Position numbers and translations under genes: made by a program. DNA of 47,149 nt from a virus: the IMG/VR virus record IMGVR_UViG_3300043468_001768, positions 1-47,149 of that record. One strand, 5' to 3'. Below are positions 26,654-33,493 of the stretch, in pieces (the stretch's first letter is position 1; each line of letters begins with the position of its first letter). The notes beneath the pieces were generated by a model. That model was not told where the DNA came from. It saw only the letters and a list, made by a program, of their open reading frames with translations, and ran no database searches.

Positions 26654-28323
26654 TGCCTCAGATAGCATATCTTCTTTCTCCAAAAGGAGCAACGAATCAA
26701 CAAAAGGAAAAACCTGATGTTGAAAATTCACCTATATCATCTTACGCCGGAAGTCTTAAAAATAAATTTAAACCTAAATCTGTTGAGCCTAAAGGTTCAA
26801 GTGTTTTTAGTCGAGTATTGGGAGCAATGGGTTTAGGTGAAAATAAAGCCAATCAAAAACTGAATGAAATTTATTCCTTACTTCAAAAAATTGAAGAGAA
26901 GAAGGAAAAAGATTATCAGTACAAACGCCTGAACGAAGAAATAGAAAAGAGTGAAGAAGAAAATAGACACAAAGAGATTGTGAATCTATTTGTCAGCGCG
27001 ACAAAACGGGTAAAAAGAAAAACATTTTTTCGCAAAGCAATGGGCGGAGGATTACCTTCATCTTTATTATTGTTAGGTGGTACAATCGGTTTACTTACTT
27101 TTGGCAAAGATGCAATGGCGTCGGCTAAAGATAGTATGCAGACTGACTTGGTTGAATCTATTCAAAAACAATTCACAGAAGTTTTTAATAAAACTAAAAA
27201 AGAAGTTGATGATATAGATTATAAAAGAGAATATGAAAACATAAGACAATACTTTGCAAAAGATTTCGAATCTATATCACAAGGTGACTTGGAACTAGGC
27301 ACAGTAAAAGATTCTGATGTTAGAATGGAAACCACACCTTTTCCTCCTGAAGGAGAGAAACCGTCAGAACCACCAAAAGTGGAACAAATTCAACCTCCAG
27401 TTGATAAACGTCAGGCTGAGGTAACAGCATATCCATCAACAGAATCAACGGAATCAACTGCTGTTCCAATTACCAGAAGCAGCGCACCAATGACTGCTAC
27501 ACCAACTGCTCGCCGTGCTGCTTCGTTGACGGCTCAAGGTGAAGTCGGCAAAAGAGAAAAAAATCCTGTAACTCAAATTGTAGAAAATGACCCTTCACCT
27601 GGTTATAAATCTTATGGGATTTTTGGCATGAACTCCAAACGTTCTAGACCCAATAACCCATCTTCGATAGAAGATTTTATTACGAGATATCCAGAATTTG
27701 GTTTGAAAGGCCTCAAACCTGGCTCTAAAGAATTTGATGAGAGATGGAAAGCTTTAGGGCAAACAAATAATATAAATTTATTAAATGCGCAAATTCAATG
27801 GTATGAAAATACTATATTTAATCCGTTAAGAAATAGTTTATTGAAAGAATTACCAGAGAGATTGGCAAACGATGAGCGCGTATTGATTTATATGGCAGAT
27901 AGAAGGGCGCAATATGGATATGTTGCTGAAGGTGATGCACTCAGATATGCCAGAATCGCATCGACACCTGAAGAATTCATTCGAAAAATGTCTGAATTCG
28001 ATAGAAATCCAGAAAACATCAAAAGAGCATTTGAAACTAAAATAGGCACAACTTCACCTGAAAAAGTGCCAGGCTTGATACAAGGGCTGATAAACCGTGT
28101 GAATCTAAGAGAACAAAAAGCATTAAATCCTGAAAACATAGGAACAATAGGTTCTACTCTGAGCCAGGGATCCTCAGAATTAAAGCTTTCTCGTTTATTC
28201 GATGATATGAGTGTTTCAGATTCAGGAATGCAAGGTGTAATAAACAATGTAAATGTAATGGCTAGTAAAACAATAGTTAGAAGAATTAATGCTTCTATCC
28301 ACGATCATCCTATGGTGGCATAA
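26653..28323 (+). CDS. Tail hub/tape-measure-like protein with lysozyme-like domain (556 aa)
   Basis: Residues 65-125 are charged coiled coil. Residues 130-150 are a hydrophobic Gly/Leu segment, 220-295 a Pro/Thr/Ser linker, and about 295-450 a globular domain. The latter has QGEVGKRE (possible catalytic Glu), DPSPGYKSYGIFGMNS, IEDFITRYPEFGLKG, FDERWKALGQ and LIYMADRRAQYGYV. This order, an Asp-Pro-x-x-Gly-x-x-S-Y-G-I turn followed by F...W and D-x-x-A-Q-Y-G helices, is that of lysozyme/chitosanase-like peptidoglycan hydrolases found in phage tails. It could replace the muramidase missing from gp5. Position after the gp26 chaperone fits a tape-measure or hub role. The enzyme call is by pattern only. 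Confidence 0.6.
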   Translation: MPQIAYLLSPKGATNQQKEKPDVENSPISSYAGSLKNKFKPKSVEPKGSSVFSRVLGAMGLGENKANQKLNEIYSLLQKIEEKKEKDYQYKRLNEEIEKSEEENRHKEIVNLFVSATKRVKRKTFFRKAMGGGLPSSLLLLGGTIGLLTFGKDAMASAKDSMQTDLVESIQKQFTEVFNKTKKEVDDIDYKREYENIRQYFAKDFESISQGDLELGTVKDSDVRMETTPFPPEGEKPSEPPKVEQIQPPVDKRQAEVTAYPSTESTESTAVPITRSSAPMTATPTARRAASLTAQGEVGKREKNPVTQIVENDPSPGYKSYGIFGMNSKRSRPNNPSSIEDFITRYPEFGLKGLKPGSKEFDERWKALGQTNNINLLNAQIQWYENTIFNPLRNSLLKELPERLANDERVLIYMADRRAQYGYVAEGDALRYARIASTPEEFIRKMSEFDRNPENIKRAFETKIGTTSPEKVPGLIQGLINRVNLREQKALNPENIGTIGSTLSQGSSELKLSRLFDDMSVSDSGMQGVINNVNVMASKTIVRRINASIHDHPMVA

Positions 28324-28326
28324 AAA

Positions 28327-29928
28327 ATGGACTATCAATCAGCAAAAGAAATACGAGGCAGAAGTTTAACATCTCTAATTACATCTAGAATGATGGCTGG
28401 GCGAGGTGTTGGATCTGCTATTTCAAAATCTGTTTCTTTGAAAATGAGAGCAAAGGTTACAGGTATCAAAGAAAAATTTGATCCAATGAACATTGCAAGA
28501 TTCATGACAGGAGGTAGTAGATTTGCCACTGCTGCTGTAGGTAGATTGACAGGTAGATCAACAAAAGATATTGAATATTTTGCAGGTTCAAAAAAGAAAT
28601 ATTCAAGAATGAATCGCCCAGTAAAAACAAGTGAAAAATTAAATGCTACATCAATTGGAACTCTGAGTGATATGCTTACCTTTTTTCAGTTGGTAGATAA
28701 ACGAGATTCAAAGAGAAGAGAATTAGACCGCGCATTTGCAGAAGAAAAAGAGATGGAAAGTGAGAGAAGACATAAAAATTTTCTGTCTGTATTAAAGAAT
28801 TTTATTGATAGTGTTTCAACTCAAACAAAGGCTATTCCAGAGAAAGAAGAAAAAAAAGATGGAATAATGTCGGGGTTATTACCTATACTATCATCAATGT
28901 TTGGTGCTTTCAAATCATTAATATCAACTTTGTCAAGTTTACTGACAACATTTATTTTACCTTTAATAAAATCACTAATCTCTTCGATAGTGAGTTCAAT
29001 ACTTTCAGGTGTAAGATTTTTAATCTCATCGTTGCTCAAAGGTGTTCTACAAGCATTATCTTGGATAAGTAAAATAAGATTTTTACCCCTGTTTAGATTA
29101 CTATTAAGGGCTGCTGGACCATTAGCATTAGGTTACTTGCTTTATGAATTAGTTAAACTTGCGGCTGAAAAAATGTCAGATCAAAAATATCTTACGCCAC
29201 AAGAAGCTATGAATTTATTGAAAGGTGCACAAACAATTGGAGCTTTGGAAGGTTCAGGTGGATATGAAAAAATAGTTGACATGGCTAAATTCGGTAAAGT
29301 TCGTGCAATCGGCTTGATGCAAAGCTATGCAGAGAATCCTGATGATATTGAAACAAAAATTGAAATAAGAAAAATGGGAGGATTTAAAAAAGTTCAAGAA
29401 ATAGCAAATAGTGCTATTATAGATGAAGCTGAAATACCTTCTTTAGAAGAAATAATCAAAAGAACTTTAGAACCAATGCCAGCATACAAGGATTTGTCAA
29501 GACTTAAAGGTGTTCAACGTACTCAATTTCTTGAAAAATATAGAGAAAGTGGAGTAAGAAGGGATTTGGATGAAGAGGATGTTTTACAGGAAGTTGATTT
29601 AAGAAAAGCAATCGATTATTACAAGAAAAACTATGATTATGAAGTGCCACAAATGGACTATGGTTCAGCTAGCCCAGAATCATTAACAACACTTGAAAAT
29701 TCTATAGGTACGTTTGCACCTCTTACTGATCTGGAAAAAGAAAATATGAGATTGCATGAGCAAGCCAGAATGGAATATGCCCGTTCAGTACAAACAAGAG
29801 CAAGCCCACCTATTGCAACGACAACTAGAACATTAAGCACAACTGATGAGCAATCTCAAGTAGCAGATACGAGAAATAGAGACAAAATATTTACAAACGC
29901 AATTAGAAGAAGTCTGGCGCCATTATAA
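28327..29928 (+). CDS. Tape-measure-like tail protein (533 aa)
   Basis: Has basic helical N-terminal sequence with coiled coil (about 120-165), a very hydrophobic Ser/Leu/Ile run (about 185-285, including LPLIKSLISSIVSSILSG and AAGPLALGYLLYELVKLA), then charged helices and a disordered C-terminus. A long helical protein with a central membrane-active part, placed after the chaperone-like gp26, fits a tape measure of gp29 type (T4 gp29 is 590 aa). There is no enzyme motif. It begins 3 bases after the preceding stop and is the last gene of the rightward block, followed by a strong terminator. Confidence 0.6.
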   Translation: MDYQSAKEIRGRSLTSLITSRMMAGRGVGSAISKSVSLKMRAKVTGIKEKFDPMNIARFMTGGSRFATAAVGRLTGRSTKDIEYFAGSKKKYSRMNRPVKTSEKLNATSIGTLSDMLTFFQLVDKRDSKRRELDRAFAEEKEMESERRHKNFLSVLKNFIDSVSTQTKAIPEKEEKKDGIMSGLLPILSSMFGAFKSLISTLSSLLTTFILPLIKSLISSIVSSILSGVRFLISSLLKGVLQALSWISKIRFLPLFRLLLRAAGPLALGYLLYELVKLAAEKMSDQKYLTPQEAMNLLKGAQTIGALEGSGGYEKIVDMAKFGKVRAIGLMQSYAENPDDIETKIEIRKMGGFKKVQEIANSAIIDEAEIPSLEEIIKRTLEPMPAYKDLSRLKGVQRTQFLEKYRESGVRRDLDEEDVLQEVDLRKAIDYYKKNYDYEVPQMDYGSASPESLTTLENSIGTFAPLTDLEKENMRLHEQARMEYARSVQTRASPPIATTTRTLSTTDEQSQVADTRNRDKIFTNAIRRSLAPL

Positions 29929-29929
29929 A

Positions 29930-29953
29930 AAAAGGGAGCTTTCGCTCCCTTTT
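29930..29953. terminator. Bidirectional intrinsic terminator between convergent operons
   Basis: A 10-bp perfect stem, AAAAGGGAGC with GCTCCCTTTT, closes a TTTC loop. It lies between the stop of the rightward tail gene (29928) and the stop of the leftward gp32 gene (29957). The A-run on one side and T-run on the other let it end transcripts from both directions. Confidence 0.92.
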
Positions 29954-29956
29954 ACT

Positions 29957-30835
29957 TTAGTCTTCTTCAGCTAGTTTGCTGAAGTATGACAAATCATCCT
30001 CATCACTATCAACATCAACTGGTGCAGCCTTACGTGCTGGTGCTGCTTTAGCCTGCTCAACTGTGGTCTTTGGTTGAGGAGCTTGCCCACTCAAACCTAG
30101 AACTTTATCGAGTTTAGCTTTCAGTTCATCATAAGACTTGAAATTTTCTGGTGCGAGAAACTCTTTGAGTGAGTGTTCAGATTTCCAGATACTTTCGAGC
30201 CTATCATCATCAAAATCACCAAGAACAGAAGCAGACTCAAATTCCGATTTGTCATAGTTTTGATATCCTTCTACTTTACGGATTTTAAGTTTGAAGTTTG
30301 CACCTGCCCACAGATCAAAAGGATTAACAGCCTTTTCATCTTCAAACTGAGGGTTCATTGCTTCATTAATCTTATCGAAGATTTTCTTTCCATACTTGTA
30401 CAGAAATACTTTACCTTCGTTTTCCGGATTCTTTGGATCTTCTACGATGTAGACGTTAGAGATGTAAGAGAGGCGACGTTTCTGCTTACGGGCAATCTCT
30501 TTGTTTGCTTCGACACCAGAATTCCAGAGTTGAGTATTATACTCAGAAACGGGATCTTTCTGCCCAAGAGTAGTCAAAGAGTTTTCGATGTACCAGCCAC
30601 CGGGACCCTGAAAGCCATGATTGAAAACCTTGACCCAAGGAAGCGCATCATCACCATCAATAGCTGGCTGAGGTAGAAAACGAATAACAGCATAGCCATT
30701 ACCTGCCTTATCTACTTCAGGTTTCCAGAAGTTATCTTCTTTTGATGGGGATTCTGCGGTGTTGAGTTGCTCGATTGCTTTTGCAAGCTTTTCGAGATTA
30801 CCTGAGGAACGTTTGAGACTTGCGAAGTTTGACAT
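29957..30835 (-). CDS. 32: ssDNA-binding protein gp32 (292 aa)
   Basis: The N-terminal SNFASLKRSSGNLEKLAKAI is the cooperative-binding basic arm. The OB core has FWKPEVDKAGNGYAVIRFLP, WVKVFNHGFQGPGGWYIENS, ISNVYIVEDPKNPENEGKVF and LYKYGKKIFDKINEAM (T4 VFKYRFGKKIWDKINAMI) and ANFKLKIRKVEGYQNYDKSE. The tail ends in acidic DVDSDEDDLSYFSKLAEED, the partner-binding A domain. The zinc-binding Cys residues of T4 gp32 are absent (NSLTTLGQKDPVSEYN), as in marine relatives. It coats replication and recombination intermediates and works with gp59, encoded nearby. AAGGAAAA precedes the start. Confidence 0.94.
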   Translation of the reverse strand: MSNFASLKRSSGNLEKLAKAIEQLNTAESPSKEDNFWKPEVDKAGNGYAVIRFLPQPAIDGDDALPWVKVFNHGFQGPGGWYIENSLTTLGQKDPVSEYNTQLWNSGVEANKEIARKQKRRLSYISNVYIVEDPKNPENEGKVFLYKYGKKIFDKINEAMNPQFEDEKAVNPFDLWAGANFKLKIRKVEGYQNYDKSEFESASVLGDFDDDRLESIWKSEHSLKEFLAPENFKSYDELKAKLDKVLGLSGQAPQPKTTVEQAKAAPARKAAPVDVDSDEDDLSYFSKLAEED

Positions 30836-30892
30836 GGTATTTTCCTTATATTAACGTTGTATTGCGATGTATAGCGATTTGTCCAAAATAAC

Positions 30893-30921
30893 ATTATATA
30901 CGATTATTTAGTTCAAATCAA
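30893..30921 (-). promoter_or_regulatory. Sigma70-like promoter for gp32
   Basis: On the minus strand -35 TTGATT (30916-30921), a 17-base spacer and -10 TATAAT (30893-30898), with predicted start near 30886 and a leader of about 50 bases before gp32. It overlaps the end of the HAD gene, so gp32 can be transcribed apart from the upstream operon. Confidence 0.55.
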
Positions 30922-31408
30922 TGTACTTCTTTAGTTCAGTGATGGTAGAGATGGCATCCGTATGAAGAATGCCAATACCACCTGCTGCATTCCATTGTTC
31001 GATAACAATTTCTGTGTCATCGATCAAAATAGAATTTGGGTTTGCATATTGCTGCTTTAGACTTTTACCTGGCACAAAAATTTTAGGCCACGTAATGTTA
31101 GCAACATTTGCCAGCCATTGCATCTTTTGCATGGCTACTTTGAAATTATCTTCAGGTGTTCGTGTTGACGAAAGAATGCATTTTTCCACCGGGAGAGAAT
31201 CGAGATATGATACAAGAAAATCAAAGTCTGGCATCTTATCAAGAGATTCAAAATGTGAACCATCGACCATTAAATTAAAATTGGGAGCAAAACCTCTTTC
31301 AGTTTTATAGTCTGATGGCAGCTTACCTGTGAGTTCTTTAAACCTTTTAACAAAGTCTGCAATCACGCCGTCCATGTCAACATAAATTTTTGTTACGCTA
31401 ACTGACAT
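30908..31408 (-). CDS. HAD-family phosphatase, 5'(3')-deoxyribonucleotidase-like (166 aa)
   Basis: Motif I is YVDMDGVIADF (nucleophile Asp and acid/base Asp). Motif II is the ILSSTRTP segment and the C-terminal acidic motif is SILIDDTEIVIEQWNAAGG. The short cap and the DMDGV(I/L)ADF form are those of NT5C-type nucleotidases, which dephosphorylate dNMPs. Salvage or balancing of nucleotide pools would fit a T4-like replication region. It overlaps the gp59 stop and precedes gp32. Substrate is inferred. Confidence 0.78.
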   Translation of the reverse strand: MSVSVTKIYVDMDGVIADFVKRFKELTGKLPSDYKTERGFAPNFNLMVDGSHFESLDKMPDFDFLVSYLDSLPVEKCILSSTRTPEDNFKVAMQKMQWLANVANITWPKIFVPGKSLKQQYANPNSILIDDTEIVIEQWNAAGGIGILHTDAISTITELKKYIDLN

Positions 31409-31998
31409 ATTTTTCCCTTTAAAATATTTTTTAACTTAGGCTTATCGTAATTTAAAAACGGTTGATACTTCTCACACTTCATTGCAAAATCTGGAAAAAC
31501 AATGTCATCTGATATTTTTTTCAACCACATCGGTAGAAAGTTTAATATGTCGTTAAGTATGACGATTGTTTCTAACTTAATTTTGCTTTTGAGATATTCA
31601 TTATACAGTAATGGGTACTGCCCGTCAACCACTTTTAGCATTTCTTCCGGTATTTCTACCAAATCAAAAAGATGATTAATGTCCTGTTCGAATATGTAAG
31701 AGATTGATTGTTGTGTTTTAAGCCAAGCTTTATAGTTGGACTCTGCTTCACTATCAAGAAGCTCACCTACCCATGTATTTGTGCTAATTAAAAAATTAGA
31801 AACATAAAAACCAAACAGTTCCTCTCTTTTATATTTTCGAGATAGTTTATAGTAGGTGAATTTGTCTTTTCTCAATATAAATTGGTCTTTAGAAACATTC
31901 GTTTTTCCATTATATTTCACATAATCATATTTGCCCGAGAAATGTAGTTTTAAAGCATGATACATTGCATAGGCTTCAAATCCACCTGCTTCATTCAT
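31393..31998 (-). CDS. 59: Helicase loader gp59-like (201 aa)
   Basis: Resembles T4 gp59 (217 aa): GGFEAYAMYHALKLHFSGKY then DYVKYNGKTNVSKDQF (T4 SVYKLYLMIKQHMNGKYDVI, KYNWCMRVSDAAY), RKDKFTYYKLSRKYKREELF, FYVSNFLISTNTWVGEL (T4 IFISNLVANQDAWIGDI) and a C-terminal helical domain with LETIVILNDILNFLP. Gp59 loads the gp41 helicase on forked DNA coated with gp32. The start overlaps the gp33 stop (ATGA), and gp32 lies two genes downstream. Confidence 0.9.
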   Translation of the reverse strand: MNEAGGFEAYAMYHALKLHFSGKYDYVKYNGKTNVSKDQFILRKDKFTYYKLSRKYKREELFGFYVSNFLISTNTWVGELLDSEAESNYKAWLKTQQSISYIFEQDINHLFDLVEIPEEMLKVVDGQYPLLYNEYLKSKIKLETIVILNDILNFLPMWLKKISDDIVFPDFAMKCEKYQPFLNYDKPKLKNILKGKICQLA

Positions 31999-32216
31999 AT
32001 TGGTAATTTGTTCACTTTCTTAATCATATTAAGTGTTTGCGCTTCATCAGAGATTTTGGATTTGACGAGAGGTGTCAATAGTGTTGCGGCAAGCTCAACA
32101 TCAAATCCCGTTTTCTCACAATGATAAACGATTGCATCGATATAGTTTAATCTCTTTTCGGCTACGATGCTTTCAATTAGTTCCGAAAAGATTCTCTGTT
32201 CTTCTCTTGTAGCCAT
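31995..32216 (-). CDS. 33: Late transcription co-activator gp33-like (73 aa)
   Basis: Small acidic-basic helical protein with VAEKRLNYIDAIVYHCEKTG, FDVELAATLLTPLVKSKI and EAQTLNMIKKVNKLPI. This follows the T4 gp33 pattern FGMSYLEATTAFLEENSIPE, IPSGIIEKIQSEAIDENLL. It is shorter than T4 gp33 (112 aa), as in other marine relatives. Gp33 links host RNA polymerase to the sliding clamp at TATAAATA promoters, two of which occur in this window. Order gp33-gp59-gp32 is that of T4-like phages. Confidence 0.8.
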   Translation of the reverse strand: MATREEQRIFSELIESIVAEKRLNYIDAIVYHCEKTGFDVELAATLLTPLVKSKISDEAQTLNMIKKVNKLPI

Positions 32217-32217
32217 T

Positions 32218-32610
32218 TTATTTAAAGAGAATAAGAGCCATAAACACAGAATTCACCATAAAACCAACACCAACAGTCAGAACGACCACAGTGTCTTTGA
32301 GAATTGCTGCACGAATAAAAAAGGTGACCAATGCTGCCCATATAAACAAAACTAGATCAATTGGTGGCAGTTTATCGGTAACACCGGCCATTACGGCCAA
32401 AAAAGTTGGAATTAATGAAGCAAGAAGTAGAACCAATCCAATCCAACCAATTGATTCTGCTGTACTTGGTTTTAGTTTGTTGTTTAGAAAATCTTTAAGA
32501 TATTCTTTGAGGTTTGAAAAGCGTTCAAGCCAATCAGCCTTTGTAGAAGATGTGTTTTCCAATTTTGGCAACTCTTTGTCTTTTCCATCCTGGGTTGATG
32601 TAGTCTGCAT
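32218..32610 (-). CDS. Three-helix membrane protein, holin candidate (130 aa)
   Basis: From ATG 32610 the protein has a polar N-terminus (about 50 residues) and then three hydrophobic segments: SIGWIGLVLLLASLIPTFL, IDLVLFIWAALVTFFIRAA and VVVLTVGVGFMVNSVFMALI. It begins inside the endolysin gene (77-base overlap in another frame), and an even longer start at 32706 exists. Size, three membrane spans and direct coupling to a cell wall hydrolase are those of class I holins, which open the inner membrane for the endolysin. No family is recognised, so holin is inference. Confidence 0.6.
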   Translation of the reverse strand: MQTTSTQDGKDKELPKLENTSSTKADWLERFSNLKEYLKDFLNNKLKPSTAESIGWIGLVLLLASLIPTFLAVMAGVTDKLPPIDLVLFIWAALVTFFIRAAILKDTVVVLTVGVGFMVNSVFMALILFK

Positions 32611-33064
32611 GGTAGTATAATGTGTCCTCTTTGATAATGTCGAGTTTGAATCCTTCGAGAAGTACCTTTTTAGCCACAGCCTCGGATTCTTTATATGTTG
32701 CTGCATGAATGGGTCTCACTTTTGCTTTTGAATCACAGTACCAACTGAACTGACAGATTAAATTATTGTAAACTAAATTTCTTTCGTATACAACTGCACA
32801 AATATCCTTTGGAAATTTACCTGATTTAGTTCTGTTGATCGTTACTTGCGCTACTGCTACTTTTCCTTCAAAAGGTTCTGTTCCTGCTTCATAATATATG
32901 TTTTTCGCTAGACAGTCAAGTTCTTTTTCACGTTGAGCCATTGTCACATATGAAGGATGTTTACCTTCTTTTACTTCCTCAAACTTCTTATCTACGAGAT
33001 GGTGAAAATGTTGTGTGAAAAAATAGCCGAGAATGCCTATGAAAACTAGTTTCATAAATTGCAT
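32534..33064 (-). CDS. SleB-type cell wall hydrolase, probable endolysin (176 aa)
   Basis: Residues 1-20 are a hydrophobic signal-anchor (MKLVFIGILGYFFT). The catalytic part shows the Hydrolase_2/SleB pattern: LDCLAKNIYYEAGTEPFEGK, VAVAQVTINRTKSGKFPKDI, CAVVYERN, ICQFSWYCDSK and YYHADYINPGW. These are lytic transglycosylase-like enzymes with Glu of Y-Y-E-A as the likely acid. The signal anchor suggests export independent of the holin. A strong AAAGGAG at 33073-33079 precedes ATG 33064 and lies only 4 bases beyond the tmRNA terminal hairpin, so endolysin and tmRNA share a transcript. Confidence 0.85.
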   Translation of the reverse strand: MQFMKLVFIGILGYFFTQHFHHLVDKKFEEVKEGKHPSYVTMAQREKELDCLAKNIYYEAGTEPFEGKVAVAQVTINRTKSGKFPKDICAVVYERNLVYNNLICQFSWYCDSKAKVRPIHAATYKESEAVAKKVLLEGFKLDIIKEDTLYYHADYINPGWKRQRVAKIGKHIFYKG

Positions 33065-33130
33065 TATGGATCTCCTTTGAATGGTGGGTTATTCTGTTAC
33101 GAGGAAACCCACCGAAACCCTAGGCTGTGT

Positions 33131-33163
33131 TTAGGCAGCCAATGCGAAACGTTCTTCGTTTGC
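33131..33163 (-). other. tmRNA proteolysis-tag reading frame ANEERFALAA
   Basis: Codons GCA AAC GAA GAA CGT TTC GCA TTG GCT GCC TAA on the minus strand encode ANEERFALAA and stop. The resume codon is GCA after AGTAAAC. The ALAA end is the degron read by ClpXP and similar proteases; E. coli has ANDENYALAA. Confidence 0.92.
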
Positions 33164-33248
33164 GTTTACTTTGATTTACTTTTAACGACTCTCTGTGTCG
33201 GATCGTCCATCTTCCTACTTATTGCCCCGTCGAAACCAGGTCAGGCCC

Positions 33249-33367
33249 ATTAGAAAACTCTCTGCGATACTTGAAATCATGGTAGCCCTTCTTCCTAGCA
33301 GGTACTTGCTTTGGTCGACTTTAGCAAGTTTTTCTGTTTATCTAGTGTAGCTACTCAAAGAGTTTTC
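33249..33367 (-). other. tmRNA intervening segment with closing inverted repeat
   Basis: This 119-base segment between the CCA and the 5' acceptor strand would be removed from the precursor. Bases 33252-33261 (agaaaactct) are the perfect reverse complement of 33359-33368 (agagttttct), a 10-bp stem that would stack on the acceptor stem. Inside are nested complementary blocks GTAGC/GCTAC, CTAG/CTAG and CTTGC/GCAAG, giving a long hairpin. Confidence 0.8.
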
Positions 33368-33436
33368 TGGTGGACCTGGGCGGAATCGAACCGCCGTCCG
33401 AAACACTTTTCAGTCAACTTCATACGATCATTTTGT

Positions 33437-33444
33437 TATTTATA
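33437..33444 (-). promoter_or_regulatory. T4-type late promoter before tmRNA (TATAAATA)
   Basis: Exact TATAAATA on the minus strand. Start of transcription would fall near 33430, immediately before the bases that can pair with the coding piece. It would drive tmRNA and then endolysin and holin candidate late in infection. Confidence 0.72.
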
Positions 33445-33449
33445 TGATA

Positions 33450-33478
33450 ATTATATCAAATGGTAAGTATTTTGGCAA
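33450..33478 (-). promoter_or_regulatory. Early sigma70-like promoter before tmRNA
   Basis: TTGCCA (33473-33478), exactly 17 bases, TATAAT (33450-33455) on the minus strand. The late element lies 5 bases downstream of the -10, so the tmRNA can be made both early and late. The remaining gap between the nuclease stop (33494) and the tmRNA holds nothing else. Confidence 0.75.
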
Positions 33479-33493
33479 GCAGTTGTTGCAGTA

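Larger units (their letters stand above)
33083..33431 (-). ncRNA. ssrA: Circularly permuted (two-piece) tmRNA
   Basis: Read on the minus strand, the acceptor piece comes first. A T arm GGCGG-TTCGATT-CCGCC (33395-33379), then the acceptor 3' strand CAGGTCC, discriminator A and an encoded CCA (33370-33368). After a 119-base intervening segment comes the coding piece, starting GGGCCTG (33248-33242), which pairs 7/7 with CAGGTCC including a G3-U70 wobble, the alanine identity mark. CTGGTTTCGACGGGG, the conserved tmRNA 5' block, follows, then a tag frame GCA...TAA at 33163-33131 (ANEERFALAA). The stop codon lies in a GGCTG/CAGCC hairpin and an 8-bp stem (33083-33090 with 33106-33113) ends the piece. 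GATCGT (33424-33429) can pair with ACGATC (33201-33206), a possible helix joining the pieces. The RNA would rescue stalled ribosomes with SmpB. Ends are approximate. Confidence 0.93.

Noticed and set aside
33059-33253. A 64-codon plus-strand frame over the intergenic region
   Set aside because: It lies opposite the coding piece of the tmRNA and its codons follow RNA structure; no ribosome site and no protein-like pattern.
33368-33405. 3' end of an ordinary tRNA (T arm, CCA)
   Set aside because: No anticodon or D arm precedes it; the matching 5' acceptor strand is downstream, with tmRNA tag frame, so it is the acceptor piece of a permuted tmRNA.
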